NCBI GenBank assembly: GCA_027312165.1
Contig: DAICXN010000001.1
Span: forward strand, 110,527-167,583
Reading direction: 5' to 3'
DNA length: 57,057 bases
Source of the DNA: Candidatus Saccharimonadota bacterium
GTDB taxonomy: Bacteria > Patescibacteriota > Saccharimonadia > Saccharimonadales > Saccharimonadaceae
Shown: piece by piece, positions 8,169 to 17,040 of the stretch
Layout: every line of letters begins with the position of its first letter
Numbering within the stretch: the stretch's first letter is position 1
Position numbers and translations under genes: made by a program
The notes under the pieces: model-generated
Databases searched by the model: none
Told to the model about the DNA's origin: nothing
Seen by the model: only the letters and a program-made list of their open reading frames with translations

Positions 8169-9689
8169 CTACCTCCTGTAAGTCGAGTGATTTTTTATCC
8201 ATCCGCCACCTCGCCTAACCAAGCTTTGGTTTAGCTGACCGTCATCGAGCAGCTTGTCGGCAACACTCGCGTAGACAGGTAGGGTGAACGAGAATACTGA
8301 CCCCTCGTTTTCCTTGCTGCTTACGCTGATCGAACCTCCGTGTGATTCGACAAAAGCCTTGGTTATATAGAGTCCTATTCCAGTTCCAGCTACAGTTTCT
8401 CTCGATCTGTGTGAGCGGTAAAATTTGCGAAATAGGTTTTTTACAATATTTGGTGGCATGCCAACCCCGTTATCGGCAACTGAAATTTCCACAAAATCCC
8501 CCTTATTTGCAGCCGACACGGTTACGGTACCGCCCTCAAAGCTATACTTGATCGCGTTGTCAATTAGGTTGCCGATAGCTTCACTTATACTGCCGCGATC
8601 TGCCGCAACTGTGGGGAGGTCTTTTGGTATAAGTACGTTAAGTAGTCTATGTTGAGATTTTGCCCTCAGTTGCATGTCGTCGGCAATCGACGCATAGATA
8701 TTATAAACAGTGTCCTCATAAAGATGCACCTGAAGGTGGTGGCGATCGAAGCGGGCTACGTTGAGGATGTTATTGATGTAGCCAGACAATCGATTGGCCG
8801 AAACCGTTAGTCGGCTAAGTAGTTCCGCTTCATCGCCTCTTAACCTATCGGCCATTTCCTGCTCCAGGATATCGAGATAGCCTCTAATTACAGTGATCGG
8901 TCCGCGTAGCTCGTGTGCTGCAAATGCAATGAAGTTCAGGTCTTCCTCTTCCGGTAAGTAACGTTCGGTCTGATCTACCAAGAGTAGTACGGTTTCGGCT
9001 GCTGCACCTTTTTCGTATGAAGCTATGACATCAAAGTAGCGCTGCTTTTTCATAACTCGTGAATCGGTCGGTACTCTTTGCCATCTTCGCTCGGCATTAA
9101 TTGCCGTACTGTCGCATTCGCCAATCCACTGCTCTAGACTTATGTCGTCAAGGAAACTTAATGCTAGAAATGGCTTACCCGCTTGGTCGTAGCCTATAGG
9201 ACTGGCTGCATTTGCGCTAATAATTTGCTTGTCGGGCCCGATGATTATTACGCCGCAGCTGGTGTGGTTTAGTGCCTCGGTTAAGAACGACTGGCTGTCG
9301 CTCTTCGTGTCATCGTGTTGCTGTGACTCGGAGTAAAGAGCTTGAAGTACTGTCTTAAAGCCGGTTTTTTCGTTTTGTTTAGAGTTAGGGTTTGGTAGGG
9401 TGTTCGGGTTTGGCTCGCCTGTCTTATGGGCTAAGGCTGCCAATATTTCGTATAGAGGGCGTGTGATCTGAGGCAGTACCAGTAGTAATAGGCCAGCATT
9501 TAGACCCAGGGCCAAAAGTGGGACTATCCAGAGCCATGGATTTGACCAGGCTACTACGCCAGATATACCAAAGCCCAGGCAAATGAGCAACGTGAAGAGT
9601 AGACTGGCACCTAGTATTAGCCAGATCGATAGCTTCTGGTGGTAGGATTGGAACTGACGGATAGTCTTGGTTTTTCGGTTCATTGCCAA
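8169..9689 (-). CDS. Membrane sensor histidine kinase (506 aa)
   Basis: Two membrane helices (about 20-45 and 50-75) anchor the protein. A PAS-like region follows (about 130-230, GVIIIGPDKQIISANAA), then the dimerisation/H-box FAAHELRGPITVI (His near 256). The ATP-binding domain has NLIDNAIKYS, DNGVGMP and AGTGIGLYIT. The last 30 residues are basic with no recognisable domain. The ATG overlaps the end of the DUF3048 gene by ten bases and the stop lies three bases before the receiver-only regulator, its obvious partner. Substrate signal unknown; the small periplasmic loop suggests sensing within the membrane or cytoplasm. Confidence 0.93.
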   Translation of the reverse strand: MAMNRKTKTIRQFQSYHQKLSIWLILGASLLFTLLICLGFGISGVVAWSNPWLWIVPLLALGLNAGLLLLVLPQITRPLYEILAALAHKTGEPNPNTLPNPNSKQNEKTGFKTVLQALYSESQQHDDTKSDSQSFLTEALNHTSCGVIIIGPDKQIISANAASPIGYDQAGKPFLALSFLDDISLEQWIGECDSTAINAERRWQRVPTDSRVMKKQRYFDVIASYEKGAAAETVLLLVDQTERYLPEEEDLNFIAFAAHELRGPITVIRGYLDILEQEMADRLRGDEAELLSRLTVSANRLSGYINNILNVARFDRHHLQVHLYEDTVYNIYASIADDMQLRAKSQHRLLNVLIPKDLPTVAADRGSISEAIGNLIDNAIKYSFEGGTVTVSAANKGDFVEISVADNGVGMPPNIVKNLFRKFYRSHRSRETVAGTGIGLYITKAFVESHGGSISVSSKENEGSVFSFTLPVYASVADKLLDDGQLNQSLVRRGGGWIKNHSTYRR

Positions 9690-10762
9690 GATACGTTTCC
9701 ACGGCCAGAGGTAATAGCACCAACCCAGGTTTGGCCACGGTTTAATTTGATTGGTTCACCATCGGATCCAATTAGTTCAAGTGGTGAATTTCGATCGGCT
9801 TTTTTCCAGGTCGCCTCGATGGCTGTGCCATTTTGAAAAACGTGTGCCTGGCCACTGCCAGAAGTGATTAGGTCCTCATAAGGGTCGGTGCCGCCGCGAG
9901 ACTGAGCATTGACCTGTATCACGACTACGGAACTTGGGGTGATCCTGCCCTTTTCACGGTCGTGATGCTCGGCGCCACCCAGTGAACGGGCGTATGTATT
10001 TGAGGCCGCGTCGTAGGTGTAGGTCGTGTTATAGAGATCACTGCTGAAGTTAACCGCAATAGATGTGGCGCTTGGTTGTTCGGCTGGCTCGCCGTCTACC
10101 CTTTCGAACCCTTTAAATTCTGAAGAAGTGTAGCCCTTGGCTCGGTTCAGTTCATTTAGTCGTTCAAAGTTAGTGTACATATTGTGGGGTGCGTAGCGAT
10201 CAGTGGCGCGCCAGTAGCTGCCTGCATTAAAGAACTGGTCGATGTCTCGATAATTGCCATTTCGCACTTCAGCCAAGGCATTGCCGCTTCCGCCTACGTG
10301 GGCAATGGAAGCCTGATATGGCGCCGCCCAGTCTAGATAGTAGATTCTTAAGCTGCGAACTGGTCCGATAAGCTCTGGCTGGGTGTGCTGGTATAGGGCG
10401 ATAAACCTTGTTATGCCTCCTTCGGCAACTGCCTCGTATACGATTCCAGCGTCTTTTAGTCCCGATTGAGGTCTGGCATCGGGAGAGTTCTCGATCATCA
10501 CTGCTGTCACTGGCTTGTTGACTGTCTCGCCGTCAGGTAGCTGCACACCTGTTAATGGAGAATATACTTTCTGTGGCCTTGGCTTTATGTTGTATTCGGC
10601 ATTGTAATCGACTGACGGGACAGAGCCTAGTATTAAGGCTTGGAACACAATAAACACTACTAGAGAACCGGCTATTAATATAGCAGCCAGGCGGTGTTTA
10701 GCTAGCCATGCCTTTAGTCGCGGTAAGTCTATTTTGCTTGATCTAGGTTTTGTCACATACAT
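9680..10762 (-). CDS. DUF3048-family membrane-anchored exported protein (360 aa)
   Basis: A cytoplasmic N-terminus and one hydrophobic segment (about 27-47, LAAILIAGSLVVFIVF) lead to a large outside domain with the DUF3048 hallmarks PLTGVQLPDG, VMIENSPDARPQSGL, GGITRFIALYQ, GPVRSLRIYYLDWA and HVGGSGNA. The family includes B. subtilis YerB; its molecular function is not established, and a cell-wall or envelope role is usually assumed. A TGC-extended TATACT (10769-10777) ends six bases before the ATG, predicting a leaderless mRNA and making this the first gene of the kinase-regulator-pilin operon. Confidence 0.9.
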   Translation of the reverse strand: MYVTKPRSSKIDLPRLKAWLAKHRLAAILIAGSLVVFIVFQALILGSVPSVDYNAEYNIKPRPQKVYSPLTGVQLPDGETVNKPVTAVMIENSPDARPQSGLKDAGIVYEAVAEGGITRFIALYQHTQPELIGPVRSLRIYYLDWAAPYQASIAHVGGSGNALAEVRNGNYRDIDQFFNAGSYWRATDRYAPHNMYTNFERLNELNRAKGYTSSEFKGFERVDGEPAEQPSATSIAVNFSSDLYNTTYTYDAASNTYARSLGGAEHHDREKGRITPSSVVVIQVNAQSRGGTDPYEDLITSGSGQAHVFQNGTAIEATWKKADRNSPLELIGSDGEPIKLNRGQTWVGAITSGRGNVSWQ

Positions 10763-10831
10763 GAAATTAGTATAGCATAAGCCTTTAACTGTACTTACCT
10801 CGACTTGCCATTAGATCTTGGGCCAAGTACA

Positions 10832-11353
10832 ATGACTTTTATGAATAAAAACGCTCATGGTTTTACGATCGTGGAACTTTTGATAGTAATTGTAGTTATT
10901 GGAATACTGGCCGCCGTCTCTATCGTGGCCTACAATGGTGTATCGAATCGAGCCAATGACGCTGCTATCCAGGCGGACCTACGAGCTCTCGCCGGGAAAA
11001 TTAACGAGTATCATATACTAAATGGATCATATCCAGTAGAGGGGGCTACTTCTGCTGCTTTTCCTGGTGGTATTCGTCACGCGGCCAACAAGCAAGCTTA
11101 TCTAGATGGTCCAAATCTTTACTATTGCGTGGTTCCGTCTGGAACTAATTCAAGGTTTGCCCTTGCCGCCAAGAGCAAGTCGGGCTCGGTGTTCTCTTAT
11201 TCTGGCGGGTCGTTTCAAAATTATTCCGGTTCAGTATTTAGCTCAGGCACCAACGTCTGCCCTGGCTCTGGGATCGCTACAACCGAGCCTGGCTTTGAGT
11301 ATCACTATGGCAAAGCTGCAAACAACGTCTGGAGTTCTTGGACTAACGGCTAG
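10832..11353 (+). CDS. Type IV prepilin-like protein (about 173 aa)
   Basis: A leader MTFMNKNAHG precedes FTIVELLIVIVVIGILAAV, with Glu at +5 and the pattern SIVAYNGV after the hydrophobic helix that recurs in this genome's pilins. A globular head with two Cys (YYCVVP, NVCPGSG) and many Gly/Ser residues follows. Two in-frame ATGs (10832 and 10841) are both acceptable; a TTG at 10805 is less likely. The gene stands alone and its 3' end overlaps the convergent gltX by 11 bases. Subunit role unknown. Confidence 0.88.
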   Translation: MTFMNKNAHGFTIVELLIVIVVIGILAAVSIVAYNGVSNRANDAAIQADLRALAGKINEYHILNGSYPVEGATSAAFPGGIRHAANKQAYLDGPNLYYCVVPSGTNSRFALAAKSKSGSVFSYSGGSFQNYSGSVFSSGTNVCPGSGIATTEPGFEYHYGKAANNVWSSWTNG

Positions 11354-12782
11354 ATTCAGCAGTTGCAGCAGCATCGATTCTTGCAAGCGTGCGCTCTTTG
11401 CCGATTAGCTCCAGTGTGTCGTTAAGCTGAGGGCTGAATTTTGCCCAGGTTGTGGCAATGCGAATCAGACTAAACAGTGTTCCGGGTTTTTCTCCAGTTT
11501 CCTCGAGCAGTTCGTTGAGTGCTTTTTGGATGGCGTCGGCAGACCAGCCGTTGAGTAAAGAGAGCTTAGACTTGGCCGATGACAGTAGATCGGCTCGCTG
11601 TTCGTCCGATAGTTTTTTGAGCTGCTTATTCTCGTCAATTAGGCTGATGTCTATCCGCGGCTCCTCAAAAAAGTAGCTAGTTAGGGCTGGCAAGTCCTTT
11701 AGGGTCTTTAGTCGATCCTGAGCTAGGGACAATACCTGCATTTTGTAGGCTTCGGGCTGCTTCTTGGCACTCTCGGGCCAGAAAAACTCAACTCTTTTAT
11801 ATAGCTCATCGACTGGTAACTCGCGGATAAAGTGACCATTCATCCAGAGCAGTCTTTTTTCGTCAAAACGCGCACCCGAACGTTGTACTCGAGATAGGCT
11901 GAACTTTTCAATAAGCTCATCCATAGTAAATACTTCCTGTTCGGTCCCGTCATTCCATCCAAGAGTTGCAATGAAGCTGTCGAGCGTTTCTGGCAGGTAG
12001 CCATCGCGAATATAGTCGAGCACGTCCTTGGCGCCGTCTCGCTTGCCCAACTTCTTGTTTCCCTGTTCATTCATAATGTGCGGGAGGTGGGCAAACACCG
12101 GCCTGTCGATCTCAAGTGCTTCGTAGAGCGCCAGAAAGTTCGGCATACTTGAAATAAATTCCTGACCACGAATAACGTGAGTAATTTTCATCTCGGCATC
12201 GTCGACAATGTGGGCAAAGTTGTAGGTCGGGTAGCCGTCGGACTTTATCAGGATGATGTCATCAATAACTTCAGGGCTAGTCGTGATTTCGCCCATCACT
12301 TCGTCGGTATAGGTGTAGCTTTTTGGTGAAGATTTAAAGCGTAGCGGTTTAGTGCCATCCCAGACTGGAGGATTTTCCGGACGGTTGTCGCGATAGCGGT
12401 AGGCGCGCTTACTGGCGGTTGCTGCGTCTCGGTAGGCTTGAATCTCCTCACTGGTGTATGGGTCAGCATAGGCTAGGCCTTTTTCTATAAGTTTATGGGC
12501 GTAGGTTTTGTATATATCTAGCCTCTCTGATTGAACATATGGTCCGTAGTCTCCCTCTTTGTCGGGGCCTTCGTCATAGTCAAGGTGCAGAGCCTTTAGG
12601 CTGGCAATCAGATGTTCGCGACTGCCCGCTACCTCCCTAGATTTATCGGTGTCCTCTAGTCGGAGTACGAAGTCTCCATCCGTCTGTTTGGCTATTAGGT
12701 ATGCAAACAAGGCTGTACGTATGCCGCCGACATGTAAAAAACCGGTTGGACTTGGCGCGAAACGAGTGCGAACTTTAGACAT
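11343..12782 (-). CDS. gltX: Glutamyl-tRNA synthetase
   Basis: Class I aminoacyl-tRNA synthetase charging tRNA-Glu (and perhaps tRNA-Gln if an amidotransferase route is used). 479 residues, full length. The HIGH-type motif reads PTGFLHVGG (12-20) and the KMSKS-type loop reads KLGKR (244-248), a variant with Gly in place of the central Ser. DTDKSREVAGS near 45 is also typical. A TATAAT box (12792-12797) ends nine bases before the ATG, so the leader is at most a few bases. The Gly in KLGKR deserves note but the surrounding sequence is fully conserved. Confidence 0.96.
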   Translation of the reverse strand: MSKVRTRFAPSPTGFLHVGGIRTALFAYLIAKQTDGDFVLRLEDTDKSREVAGSREHLIASLKALHLDYDEGPDKEGDYGPYVQSERLDIYKTYAHKLIEKGLAYADPYTSEEIQAYRDAATASKRAYRYRDNRPENPPVWDGTKPLRFKSSPKSYTYTDEVMGEITTSPEVIDDIILIKSDGYPTYNFAHIVDDAEMKITHVIRGQEFISSMPNFLALYEALEIDRPVFAHLPHIMNEQGNKKLGKRDGAKDVLDYIRDGYLPETLDSFIATLGWNDGTEQEVFTMDELIEKFSLSRVQRSGARFDEKRLLWMNGHFIRELPVDELYKRVEFFWPESAKKQPEAYKMQVLSLAQDRLKTLKDLPALTSYFFEEPRIDISLIDENKQLKKLSDEQRADLLSSAKSKLSLLNGWSADAIQKALNELLEETGEKPGTLFSLIRIATTWAKFSPQLNDTLELIGKERTLARIDAAATAESSR

Positions 12783-12799
12783 AATAGTCTAATTATACA

Positions 12800-13894
12800 C
12801 TAAAGACTGGTGGCGATGCGCTGGATTTGGTCATTCGAGAGCGGAGCGTCCCCTTCGAGAGTGTAAAGAATCCCGCCATTTACCCAGGCAGCGTTTCCCT
12901 CGTAGGTGTAAATAGTCAGGCCGTCAACTTGTGTCGTGGTTGCTAGCTGTGATTTTGAGTCTACGTATTGGCGCACTGCTGATGAGTCCCAGTTGCTTTT
13001 TTCTTGAGTTAAGGTAAAGTTCTTGCCGCCGTCAGCGTAAGCAAATCGAATACTAACAGCACCATCACGAAATGACACCGGGCCGTTCATAGCGTAGCCG
13101 TCCGGGCTATAGCCAGGATAGCGGGCGTCTACACCAGATTGAACCGCTGCCATTTTAATCGACAGGTTTGGCATGTTTAGGTATGTAAAATAGCCTGCCA
13201 GCATAACTACAGCGAGACTTGCGGTTGCAAAAGTCGTAAACTTGGCCCAGCGACTAGAGCTCTTTTGCTTTTTGGTGCGACCTCGCTTCTGGCTGGCAAT
13301 TTCGCGATTCATAGCTTCTTGGATCGCCTCATTTTTTAGGACTTGGGCGGGCTTTGGTGCGCTATCGGCCGAAAAGCTGGCTGGCTTGGTTTGCCTGGCG
13401 GCTCGATCGTCTAGCTTGTTCTGAGCAACAGCTCGCTGACGACGAGGGGCGTTAATATCAAGTGTGCGACCAACTGCTCGGTGTGTAATTGGGTGTGCTT
13501 CAGCCGGCCGATCGGTTTGCTTAACTGTTGCCGCCTCGGTCTGAGCATGAGAAGGAAACTTGTGAACGGGTGCGGCTTTTTCTACAGTGAATTGTTGCAG
13601 GCTCATTGGTGAGTATGCGGCGACAATCGGCTGAGATTTTTCTTGTTCACTTAATGGTGAGATCACCGTTGGCTTCTTGACGTATCGACGACTGAGGGTG
13701 GTGGAGTGCTGGGTTGTCTGGTGGATTTGCGGCATATTTACGCCGCGAGGAGATGTTTGGGCCAGGCTTTGAATACTGCTATCGGCTTGAATCGGAGAGG
13801 CGTTGTGCTGCTCAATAAACGCACCCTCAATAGGTAGTCCTGTTATCGGATCGTATGCTCGATTATTTATGATGACATAGTCGCTGGCTTTCAC
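12800..13894 (-). CDS. Membrane-anchored protein with exported C-terminal domain (DUF4367-like?)
   Basis: 364 residues starting at a GTG with GGGGAG five bases upstream. Residues 1-215 are low-complexity and cytoplasmic, rich in Gln, Ala, Thr and Lys. A single membrane helix lies at about 222-242 (FTTFATASLAVVMLAGYFTYL). The outside domain of 120 residues (YPGYSPDGYAMNGPVSF ... YTYEGNAAWVNGGILYTLEG) resembles DUF4367-type envelope domains, an assignment made from memory and uncertain. It ends 17 bases before the gltX promoter region and is probably a separate unit. Likely an envelope protein; function unknown. Confidence 0.75.
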   Translation of the reverse strand: MKASDYVIINNRAYDPITGLPIEGAFIEQHNASPIQADSSIQSLAQTSPRGVNMPQIHQTTQHSTTLSRRYVKKPTVISPLSEQEKSQPIVAAYSPMSLQQFTVEKAAPVHKFPSHAQTEAATVKQTDRPAEAHPITHRAVGRTLDINAPRRQRAVAQNKLDDRAARQTKPASFSADSAPKPAQVLKNEAIQEAMNREIASQKRGRTKKQKSSSRWAKFTTFATASLAVVMLAGYFTYLNMPNLSIKMAAVQSGVDARYPGYSPDGYAMNGPVSFRDGAVSIRFAYADGGKNFTLTQEKSNWDSSAVRQYVDSKSQLATTTQVDGLTIYTYEGNAAWVNGGILYTLEGDAPLSNDQIQRIATSL

Positions 13895-13971
13895 TCACAC
13901 TCCCCTTTTAGCGGCACGATATTTATTACCCGATCGTGCTTATACTCACAATAATACATACTTGACTTGGC

Positions 13972-14000
13972 TTTTGCAAGCACCCTTGTTATGGTATACT
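13972..14000 (+). promoter_or_regulatory. Extended -10 promoter of the PEGA-domain gene
   Basis: TGG-TATACT (13992-14000) with a weak TTTTGC 17 bases upstream. The -10 box ends ten bases before the ATG at 14011, so transcription should begin within about four bases of the start codon. Confidence 0.6.
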
Positions 14001-14010
14001 ATCTCTGATT

Positions 14011-15486
14011 ATGTATCGTAAGCCGTCGCGCAATAAAGAGCTTGCTCGCAGGATATTTATCTATCTGCTGATGACGGTAGTTACTATTTCTCTTGTCGGA
14101 GTCTTGATGCTAAGGGTTCTCGGCTATCAGTTCAATTTTGAAACTCAAACGGTTGAGCAGACTGGTTTGATGCAATACAACTCTTATCCTAGGGGTGCGC
14201 GCGTCATCGTTGACGGCAGAAACTATGAACGAACTCAAACCAAGGGAACAGTCTTGCCGGGTCAGCGTCAGTTTGCCATGGAGCTGGCCGGCTATGAGAG
14301 TTGGCAGAAAACTCTTGATATTTTGCCGGGAACTGTTACCTGGCTTAACTACATTCGCTTGGTACCAGTTGAGAAAAATATTACAGAGATTGAGCCAATA
14401 GCTGGGCTTTCAGGTGCTTTGACTTCACCCGATCGACGATTTATGGCTGGCATAAGCTCGGTCGCCGAGACTGGCCCGGCTCTGGTGGTGATTGATTTTC
14501 GCGACAGTCAGCGGCCTGCCGTTAATGAGTACTTGCTTGATCAGTCGCAGCTAGGGGGCTTTTCTGAGGATAGCCTGGCAACTAGCCACAAGTTTTCTGT
14601 TACTGAGTGGAATCGGGATAGTCGAACTCTTATTATAAAGCACAACTACACCCTGCCTGATGGTCAGGCGCGTACTGACTGGTTGTGGGTTGACCGCGAG
14701 AACCCTCAAAGTTTGGTCAATCTTTCTTCTCTGCTTAACCTGTCACTAAGAGATGTTCAGCCTCTAGGTAGTCGCGATGCCTACATACTGCAAAGTAACG
14801 GCGACCTTCGTCATGTTGAGATTCCAAGCGGTACTCTTTCCAGGCCGTTAATTTCTCAGGTGACGTGGTTTGACGTCTATCAGAACGACACAATTGCATA
14901 CATTGGTTGGCGAGAAAATGAGAGAACTGCCGGTGTTTGGAAGCAGGGTTGGGCGGAGCCGACTGTCTTGGCTTCGAGTCTAGAGTCAAGCGGCCAGGAT
15001 ATACGCATTCAGGTGTCGAGATATTTTAATAAAGACACGGTCGCTCTAAGCATCGGATCAACGATTACTGTATATCGTGGTGCCTTGCCGGCAACCGATG
15101 AGAGCTTGGCTTTATTTTTGCAAACCGGCAAAAGCTTGACGCTCAATCGGCCCCTAGATAACCTGCAAATTAGCGGCAACGGTCGCTTGGTGGTAGCCGA
15201 GGACGCCAACGGCTTTATCAGCTACGATTTGGAGAGGCAGTTCACGTCTCAGGGAGTTAAAAAGTACTCTGATGAAAAGCTTAGATGGATTGATTCTTAC
15301 TATGTCTGGCAGATTGATGATGGCGGAAAATTGCTAATGCAAGAGTTCGACGGCGTTAATTCACACCAGCTGATGCCAGCCGCTAAGGGCTATGATGTCT
15401 TGCTAACTCAAGATAGCCGCTATATCTACAGTTTTTCCGTAGACGGCGAGACTGTTACGCTACAGCGCCTATCTATGACCATCTAG
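14011..15486 (+). CDS. PEGA-domain membrane-anchored surface protein (491 aa)
   Basis: A basic N-terminus and a membrane helix (about 17-40, IYLLMTVVTISLVGVLML) are followed by a PEGA domain (about 50-115), shown by YPRGARVIVDGRNY and GYESWQKTLDILPG. The remaining 370 residues look like a beta-rich propeller-type domain made of short repeated strands, with no enzyme motif visible. PEGA domains are found in envelope proteins of many bacteria and are thought to bind the cell wall or surface layers. The gene is divergent from the preceding envelope protein gene and convergent with the sortase gene, leaving 11 bases between stops. Confidence 0.85.
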   Translation: MYRKPSRNKELARRIFIYLLMTVVTISLVGVLMLRVLGYQFNFETQTVEQTGLMQYNSYPRGARVIVDGRNYERTQTKGTVLPGQRQFAMELAGYESWQKTLDILPGTVTWLNYIRLVPVEKNITEIEPIAGLSGALTSPDRRFMAGISSVAETGPALVVIDFRDSQRPAVNEYLLDQSQLGGFSEDSLATSHKFSVTEWNRDSRTLIIKHNYTLPDGQARTDWLWVDRENPQSLVNLSSLLNLSLRDVQPLGSRDAYILQSNGDLRHVEIPSGTLSRPLISQVTWFDVYQNDTIAYIGWRENERTAGVWKQGWAEPTVLASSLESSGQDIRIQVSRYFNKDTVALSIGSTITVYRGALPATDESLALFLQTGKSLTLNRPLDNLQISGNGRLVVAEDANGFISYDLERQFTSQGVKKYSDEKLRWIDSYYVWQIDDGGKLLMQEFDGVNSHQLMPAAKGYDVLLTQDSRYIYSFSVDGETVTLQRLSMTI

Positions 15487-15497
15487 GTAAGAATTAT

Positions 15498-16859
15498 CTA
15501 GGATCCAAATATTCTCTCAAAGAGCGTTGGTGAAGGCCTGCCTGGTATGCTGGTGCTTTCAGGGGCGGCATCATTCACCTCGGCTTGCACTGCTTGGTTT
15601 GGGTCGGGGCTAACTTGTTCGGCATAAACTAGCAGTCGTTTCTCGGCTGTCCCTAATGGTACGCAGCTGACTAAAGTTAGCATCGGTTTATCGGTGTTAA
15701 TTTGCACCTTTGAAACCTCTGTAGGCAGAACTACCTCCATGGTCGTGACAGAATAGGTGTAGCGTTTGCCTTCAAAGTTCATATAGATAATGTCGCCCTT
15801 GGTGAGTTTTTCGTTTTGGGCAAATACGAACTTATAGTCTCCCCTGGCAAATACATCATTGCTTGAGTGAGCGGCAAACACGGCGTTGCCAACTTGGCCA
15901 GGAACTGCATTAGCTCCCGGGATTGAGAAGTGAGCTATTCCCTTCTCCATGGCGGTCATTTGTGAGTTGTGATCAGGGCCAACTCCGTAGACTACCGGTG
16001 CGTCAATATTGATTTTAGGAATTATCATTCTTGGCTCAGGCCCCACGTCAACCTCGACCGTAGGGTCAACGATGATATTTTGTGGCTCAATACTGCCGGG
16101 GCTGGCGTAGGCTACAACCGCCCCAACGAGTACTCGATTATATTGAATAAACATAAAAATTAGCAGGACGCCAATACCGGCAACTAGCGGGATAAAATGT
16201 CGAGACTTCTTGACTTTTTGAGCTGATGTAGCGACTTTTTGGCGAATTGAGTCGCGCAGTTCTCTCATGGCTTCATGTTGGCTGACAGATTCTGGATTGT
16301 GGGATGGGATTGGACTATTTTCTGCAACGTCGTTTTGATGGGTGTTTGGAGCGGCGCTCCACGCTCGTGCAGCATATTGGCGCTCGTAGTACATCTGGTA
16401 GTACTGCTGCCAGGCGCTATGATACTGCTCCCACTGCTCCTTGCTTGGTTGTCGGTAGCCTTCTGTTTCCATGGTGCGTTGATAAGTAGACATCGATTCG
16501 GTTTCGACTTGAGGCTTTGGGGTTTCGGCTTGCGGAGCGAACGATTGTTCGGGTGGTGCTGTACGAAGACCATGGCCAGACTCAGAATTTTGAGTGGTGG
16601 CTGGTGAGCTTGGTTGAGTCGGAGAGGGTTGCTCGGTGGCTGGCTGGGCTATTGGCTGCGCAACCGGTGTGGTGTGGGCAGTATTTTCCCCGCTTCCACC
16701 GCGATATATGTGATCAAGTTGGCCGCGTATTAAATCGGCTGCAGCATCTCGCTGGGGCCGGAGATAATTTCTAGATGGTATTAGCGCTTGACGATCTGGT
16801 TGTTGATCTGTTCGCGGCATATCCACCTGCGCGTTTTGCGGATCATCTTTGGGGTTCAT
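15498..16859 (-). CDS. Sortase with long cytoplasmic N-terminal region (class D/E-like)
   Basis: Transpeptidase that cleaves sorting signals of surface proteins and joins them to wall components or to each other. The order is: residues 1-225 low-complexity Gln/Pro/Ser-rich and cytoplasmic; one membrane helix (about 228-248, FIPLVAGIGVLLIFMFI); then the sortase barrel. Catalytic residues are visible as His in FAAHSSND, Cys in LTLVSCVPLG and Arg in AEKRLLVYAE. The gene is solitary, with no substrate carrying a clear LPXTG-type signal nearby. A TACAAT box near 16880 and AGGA before the ATG suggest a normal leader of about 20-25 bases. The long N-terminal extension is unusual for sortases. Confidence 0.9.
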   Translation of the reverse strand: MNPKDDPQNAQVDMPRTDQQPDRQALIPSRNYLRPQRDAAADLIRGQLDHIYRGGSGENTAHTTPVAQPIAQPATEQPSPTQPSSPATTQNSESGHGLRTAPPEQSFAPQAETPKPQVETESMSTYQRTMETEGYRQPSKEQWEQYHSAWQQYYQMYYERQYAARAWSAAPNTHQNDVAENSPIPSHNPESVSQHEAMRELRDSIRQKVATSAQKVKKSRHFIPLVAGIGVLLIFMFIQYNRVLVGAVVAYASPGSIEPQNIIVDPTVEVDVGPEPRMIIPKINIDAPVVYGVGPDHNSQMTAMEKGIAHFSIPGANAVPGQVGNAVFAAHSSNDVFARGDYKFVFAQNEKLTKGDIIYMNFEGKRYTYSVTTMEVVLPTEVSKVQINTDKPMLTLVSCVPLGTAEKRLLVYAEQVSPDPNQAVQAEVNDAAPESTSIPGRPSPTLFERIFGS

Positions 16860-16937
16860 CTATAGATTCCTGTCTCAATCTATTGTACAATAGGCGGGAG
16901 CTTTTAGCCAAATTCATCGAGCTGGAGCGCTCTCTTG

Positions 16938-17025
16938 TGCCGCGGTGGCGGAATCGGTAGACGCGCTAGACTCAAAATCTGGTGTCCAATAGGACGTGCC
17001 GGTTCAAGTCCGGCCCGCGGTACCA
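16938..17025 (+). tRNA. tRNA-Leu (anticodon CAA)
   Basis: Class II tRNA with long variable arm and encoded CCA. The acceptor GCCGCGG pairs with CCGCGGT (G1-U72). The anticodon stem CTAGA/TCTGG closes the loop CTCAAAA, giving anticodon CAA. The T-arm is CCGGTTCAAGTCCGG. A TTGTACAAT palindrome near 16880 may supply promoter elements for both this gene and the sortase. Confidence 0.97.
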
Positions 17026-17040
17026 GAGGTCGCTCCAGCT

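Noticed and set aside
11452-11676. 74-aa plus-strand frame in gltX and other similar antisense frames
   Set aside because: Low-complexity shadows of conserved coding sequence without initiation signals.
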